Source of the DNA: Paramacrobiotus metropolitanus
Lineage: Eukaryota > Tardigrada > Eutardigrada > Parachela > Macrobiotidae
Reading direction: 5' to 3'
NCBI RefSeq assembly: GCF_019649055.1
Contig: NW_026570359.1
Coordinates: 124,001 to 188,000 of the forward strand
DNA length: 64,000 bases
Made by a program: the position numbers and the translations under genes. The first letter of the stretch is position 1; every line of letters begins with the position of its first letter. Shown here piece after piece: positions 59,216 to 64,000 of the stretch. Under the pieces are notes generated by a model. That model worked only from the letters and a program-made list of their open reading frames with translations. It was not told the DNA's origin and ran no database searches.

Positions 59216-59951
59216 GTTATGCAGTAAACAATCCATTATTGTGCATGGAGTTTCATGTTTTTTCTTCAGACACCACATGTAGAAAATGTCATGCACATTT
59301 CTGTGGAAGTAACCGGCAAAATGGCGGATAACGAAGGTCACGACCAAAATGGCCGGTGTGCGCAAATAAATGCTGGTTCTGTCTTGGTGGAATAAGCTGA
59401 CTTTACCAAATAAAGTCACAGTACTTGTTTTGGCGGTGTGCTGATAAACTTGTCCGTCAGCTTAATTTATACAAAATTGAACTACCGGTCAATTACACAA
59501 AATTTTGTTACGAAAGATTTTAGATTTTGTTTTGTTAATTACACAAGATTTCACTAGCCAGCCATAAACCATTTGTTATTTCACAGTAGCCGAAATGAAC
59601 TATCCTGTAGGGTAGAAAGAATACCACAATAACTAGATGCACGTACTGTATATGAACAATTTTTTTATGCTGACAATTGTGCTGACAATTTCCTTATTGT
59701 TGCATGTGTGTTCCCGGACATCGAAAAGCGAGCGTACGATAATGGGATAACTATGATGCGGTGGATTTGCATTTACGTGGTGTAAACGATTTTGTGGATG
59801 ATCCTGCTCGTTTTCAGAGCTGTAGACATTTTCTTGGGAGGGCATGCTGGAGGCGCCTACACGGGATAAAAGTGTGATGAACATTGCCTGCACCAAGTCC
59901 ACAATTCCTTGCCGAGGTTCTCCTTACCGTATGCCATACCGAGCAGCGATT
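59216..59951. other. Intergenic region between convergent GPCR 2 and GTPase genes
   Basis: No gene seen. Patchy homology to 28729-29349. It presumably contains both 3' UTRs. Confidence 0.55.
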
Positions 59952-62900
59952 TTAATGAGGCGGGTGCCCTTTAACGAAATTCCCCACAGCCGTCCACAAT
60001 CTGGTTGGCCATCCAATTCTGCCATCCGGTGAAGGCGGTCGTCTTTGCGCTGGTCCCGTGGGTGGTTGTGGTGGTGGATATTGCTCTTGCGGACCTCCGT
60101 AACCATAAGGATAATAGGTGTCGGTATGGTGTGGAGCGGAGTAAGAAGGAGGTTGCCGATTACGATAGGGCGGCGCCTCTCGCCAGGGATTATTGGACTG
60201 GTAATCGTGCCGGTAATCATGGAACTCTTGCATGGCTTTGTACTGTGTATACCTGACATGTCGTCCATATTTCGGTGCATACAACGTTTCCTGACTTCGT
60301 ACTTGCTGCTTACGAACACCCTGGATCATCTCCACAAAATTCTGAATCTTCTTCCCGTTAATGGGCAAATTGTACAGCGACTGGATAGCGCCCATAATGT
60401 TGTTGGCCGTAATTGGGTGGTCTTTGTCGCTTCCTTGCATGGATTCTTCCAGAAGCTGCTTCTCCTCCCGGTATCCTTGTAACATTCTCTCGTATCCTTC
60501 GAGACCATCTCGGCCACAGCCTAGAGCAATTTTCTCCTTTTCCGCCCCGATTAAGTAGTGCAGATATTCTTCCATGGCGTCATTGTACGGAATCATGGCG
60601 TTCTTTTTCAAAAAGCAGCCGAATTTCGCAGCTACCTTGCGGATTTCCTTCTCTTCATAGGCCAGGTCTTGTTTCCGCTGATTGAGTTCTTTCAGAAAGA
60701 TTCCCACCGCATTGAGCTCGCCGTCCTTCTGATGCAACAATTTCTGCACTCTTTGGTCCATTTCATTCACTAGCACCTCCTGCATTTCGTACGAGATGTG
60801 CATATGCTTGTCCCAAGAACATCTGCAGCGTTCACAAGACAGTCCGCCTGATTTCATCATAGCTTGGCACTTCTGCAGTCCTGGATTCGGGTATTGCTCC
60901 TGCTGAATCCCTTGCAGAAGACAGTGCTCATGACACCGAGTAATATAATCCACCTTCTTGCCGACCACTCGTATACAGGACCGAGACGCGCAAACCGTTC
61001 GCGGGTACCCTAACGGCTTCGTCACTAGATCGATGACCGGCACGTAGAGCTGCTGGCTAAGCTGCGCTTTGGTATATTGCGCTTCACGGATTTCTTCTGC
61101 TTTTTCATCAGCCAGTTTCAAGTTTAACTGAATGTTCTTCGTGATTTGCGCTAGCGGTTCGGTGAAGGACAGTATCATCCGCCGCGCTTCGTTAAGAGAC
61201 AGCGTGTTTTGCAGCGCATGCGGTTTTCTGGTCGACACGTGTTGCAGTAAACGTTCAGTCTCTTCCACAGATTTCTCCCAGCTCTTGAAGAAATTCTGGG
61301 TCTCCGTTTCGTCGAATTGTATCCCGGATTTCAGAGCGGCCATAAAACGGACCGCCTCACTATCGACACTGTATACCGTACTCTGGTTCAACGGAATGTC
61401 CACACCTTGTGACTCTTTTATCAGCTTTTGCAGAATCGGAAAGGTGTCGCCCGGTCGGTAGAAGGTGGACCGCGCATTGGTAAAGACAAACACGATATTG
61501 TGACAGGCGTCACGGTGCAAATGCGACAACAGCTCCTTGATGCAGAAACGAAACATGACCGTCAGACGCGAATTGTTCGGTTTCAGTAAGATACAGATTC
61601 CGTGAATGTTCTCGAAATTGGACAGATGCTGCATAATGAACTGGAAGTTTCGTTTATCCTGTTCCGTGCCACGAGTATCTCCGATCCCCGGTGTATCGAT
61701 GAGCCGGACAATCATTCCTCCGCGTCGGATGGCGTAGCTTTTAGGCAGCTGGGTAGCTGACTGGCCAATAACATCGTTCTCGTTATCGCTGGAACCCATG
61801 GAAACAACCTTTTGCTCAAAATCTTTGTCCATTGTTGTGAAACGCGTCGGGATCAAATAAATCGGATCGGCTAAGGCTTCGTTCAGTGCGGAATAGGTCA
61901 AAAAGTTCGCGAAGCCGTTGATCCATGTTGACTTTCCCACACCGGTTTCTCCTACAAGTTCACACAAGAAAATTACCAGTAATTCCGTCTCAAAAATATC
62001 TCAAAATGACTCTTCTGGTCAGTAATCTTGATGTACTTGTAAAGTAAACTGGCTCGGCACAAGAAACTTTCGCTTTCACGGAACGTGAAATAATTCTACC
62101 CATAATTCATTTACACCTGATTCCATGCAGTGTTACAAAAAGAACTGATCGCAATCACAAATTCCCAAAAAATAATGTGGAAGCTCTACCAGTCCACTTC
62201 TCATAAGGTTACCGTTAAATATAAATAAACGTGTGAGTACTAACCGAGAACAAGTATATTCAGTTCCTTATATGGTTGAACTTCTTTCAACACCCACGTC
62301 AGATCGTTCTGTTCGAATCCCGTGTACTCCCATCCATGCTTGCGAAGACCACACCGGAATACAAAGGCTTCTACCGGCGTCTTCCCGCAAGTGCAGTAGA
62401 AATGACCGTCAAATCCATACTCCAAAATTTGCTCGCAGCTGGTGCATTTCCATTCAAACCGTTTCGTCATGGGACAGCATGCGAAAGGCTTGGATCCGGG
62501 ACAGGGCAATTCAGCGAGTCCACACTTTTTTGGTTTTTCCGATCGCACCGGTACCACCAGGGCTTTAGCAGTAGGAGAAGGAATGTCCTCTTGATCACCA
62601 TCCACAATTTGCGCCAGGATATCTCCACATTCTAATTGACCGTATCGAAAGTATTGCAGTGTCGTCTGCTCACTATCCGTCTCATTCGCTTTTCGTTTCA
62701 AGGATGGATCGACATAGACAAACAACCATTCGTTCGAATCACCAACTTTCGCCCGTGTATCCAGCATTTCGAGAAATATCCCTTTCGCAGTGGCAAATTT
62801 TTCCGGGTAGTCTGTGCGAGCTTTGTCACTTGTTGTCAGAATACAGGCGTTTGCAGCTTTTTTGATATCGCTCATCGTTTCTTTCGAAATTCCCTCCAGA

Positions 62901-63529
62901 ACCCATACTGATCGCGACAGCAGTGCGTTCATTAGTTCTTGGTCCGATTCGGTTGCGTAAGCGCCCTCCACTTTGGAATCTAATTCGACCAATGTTTGCG
63001 TGGACAAGCGAATGCTGTTTTCCGCCATTTGATCAGCCAGTAAGGTCATCGTGGGTGTGACGGAAGTATCGATTTTCTAGTGAAATAATGATACCATACA
63101 GACACTGTACTCCTAATGTTTGCTGTGAGTATCTACCGTAATTATCGAATTTGAAGACCCTCCCGTAATTAGGGCCCATCCTAAGGTCGTTCGAAAGTCA
63201 TAAGCCCCCCCCCCCCGAAATAGAGGCCCATGGGCTTAATCAAATACCGCAAAGCCCATATTAAAAAATGCCAAAAAGCTGGTTTGAAAAATTGCAGCCC
63301 CCCTAAATACAAGCCCATGCCCGTAACTGGAGCCCACCCCGTGGTTCATTTGAAATATTTGTAACCCTGGGCTTCTAATTCGATAATTACGGTATCTGAA
63401 TCCAATACATCCAGCGATTAGTGCAAACTTCCTTACCATATTATCATTCGCAAATCCCGTAGCTCCATCGGTGGCTTGTGGAACTTCACTATTTTCTTTC
63501 CAGCTGTTGTCTGAGGCTTCTTGCTTCAT
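59952..63529 (-). CDS. Large P-loop GTPase with Cys-rich N-terminal region, coiled coil and Pro/Tyr-rich tail
   Basis: Minus-strand exons 63529-63437, 63076-62245 and 61951-59952 join in frame (31 codons, 277 codons plus 1 nt, remainder) to about 974 aa. The second intron splits the P-loop: LVLG ends exon 2 and ETGVGKST opens exon 3, so the Walker A motif GETGVGKST (residues about 309-317) appears only after splicing. A G3 motif DTPGIGDTRG follows at about residue 394, and FVFTNARST is the likely G4 equivalent. Residues 216-262 are Cys-rich (CC, CTSC, CTCGK) and may bind zinc. After the G domain come charged helices with coiled-coil character, another CHEHC/CERCRC cluster, and a tail rich in Pro, Tyr and Gln. 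The family is widespread in invertebrates and fungi (AIG1/septin-like P-loop GTPases, often uncharacterised). Function is unknown. The start ATG at 63529 is supported by the phase-0 donor after DNM. Confidence 0.85.
63136..63392. mobile_element. 257-bp MITE (CCGTAATT ends) in intron 1 of the GTPase gene
   Basis: CCGTAATTATCGAATT and its reverse complement AATTCGATAATTACGG form the ends, flanked by TA (63134-63135 and 63393-63394). The interior has GGGCTT/AAGCCC phrases in both directions and a poly-C run of 12-13. Same CCGTAA/TA family style as the MITE at 51723. Confidence 0.85.
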
Positions 63530-64000
63530 AGACTAAAAATTTTTAATTAGTGTAGGAAGTAGGAACAACCTTTAGTCTAGTTGAGCGTGTACATAATACA
63601 GATTCTTATTTTAGCGTCTTTCTAATTAATTACGTCTCAATTTGCGTGATAAAGCATCTAATTTCCGAGCACATCTAGTTACCGTTTACGAAGTGGCTAT
63701 TTTGCCGCAGTGTTTGCGGCTAAATAGCCAGTAGGCTATTTTGCCGCACTAGGGTGGGCGAAATAGCTTGTTGGCTATTTTACCGCACACTGCGTTAAAA
63801 TAGCTGCTCAGCTATTTTTCCGCACTATGGTCGGCAAAATAGTCAGCTGGCTATTTTGCCACACCATTATTGCAGCCTGTCCCGCCGCGCACCTCAAGCG
63901 CAAGTGCCGGAAGCTCTATAAAACAGCGCTACTACTAAAGGTGAATTTCTACTCACATTACGCCATTTTAAATTATACAGGAATCGATAGAGAATTCATT
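63530..64000. other. Upstream region of the GTPase gene, with palindromic tandem repeats
   Basis: No gene. It holds the array at 63693-63866. The GTPase promoter should lie here. Confidence 0.5.
63693..63866. repeat. Tandem array of palindromic units (GGCTATTTTGCCGCA), period about 37 bp
   Basis: GGCTATTTTGCCGCA-like phrases recur near 63694, 63735, 63771, 63808 and 63848. Between them lie their inverted counterparts (GCGGCTAAATAGCC, GGGCGAAATAGC, GCGTTAAAATAGC, CGGCAAAATAG). Each unit can fold on itself. Confidence 0.8.

Overview
The window reads as animal nuclear DNA. Genes are split by short GT-AG introns (mostly 60-100 nt), are spaced by kilobases and sit among many transposable elements. 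Recognisable families are BTB-BACK-Kelch (KLHL-like) proteins, an F-box protein, rhodopsin-class GPCRs, a large P-loop GTPase and an actinoporin-like fold. The style recalls tardigrade or other small invertebrate genomes, but that is only an inference. No bacterial, plasmid or organelle features were seen.

The main structure is a tandem segmental duplication of roughly 30 kb. Unit 1 (about 1-30650) runs: Kelch tail remnant (1-761), Kelch gene A (2846-5213), Kelch B (6469-8840), Kelch C (10508-12113), Kelch fragment D (about 16640-17165), F-box copy 1 (minus, 18274-21268), GPCR copy 1 (27617-28728), and a truncated GTPase copy (minus, about 29350-30650). Unit 2 begins exactly where that GTPase copy breaks off: Kelch tail remnant F (30703-30976), Kelch E (31829-38105), F-box copy 2 (minus, 49818-52751), GPCR copy 2 (58107-59215), and a full-length GTPase (minus, 59952-63529). 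Genes that look whole are Kelch A, both GPCRs and the GTPase. Kelch B has a late frameshift, Kelch C lacks most of its propeller exon, and Kelch E has a 14-bp insertion. The two F-box copies are broken in different exons.

Mobile DNA accounts for most of the difference between the units. There is a 3.85-kb hAT transposon with a perfect 8-bp target duplication (21969-25817). Two elements with long inverted repeats share the terminal motif GGCCARGGTCAAAA (13157-16254 and 40941-46057). A 3.6-kb element built from GTTAAC/GCCGGC motifs sits in intron 1 of Kelch E (32159-35749). A fossil Ty3/Gypsy-like LTR element (53171-57110) lies between F-box 2 and GPCR 2. Several MITE or foldback elements and a tRNA-like insertion complete the set.

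The Kelch proteins would be expected to act as Cul3 ubiquitin-ligase substrate adaptors and the F-box protein as an SCF adaptor. Their co-location suggests a fast-evolving, duplicating accessory locus, not an operon-like pathway. The most unusual material is the family of long-TIR elements with internal repeated motifs, the two perfect palindromes upstream of GPCR 1, and the patchy near-identity of the two F-box copies.
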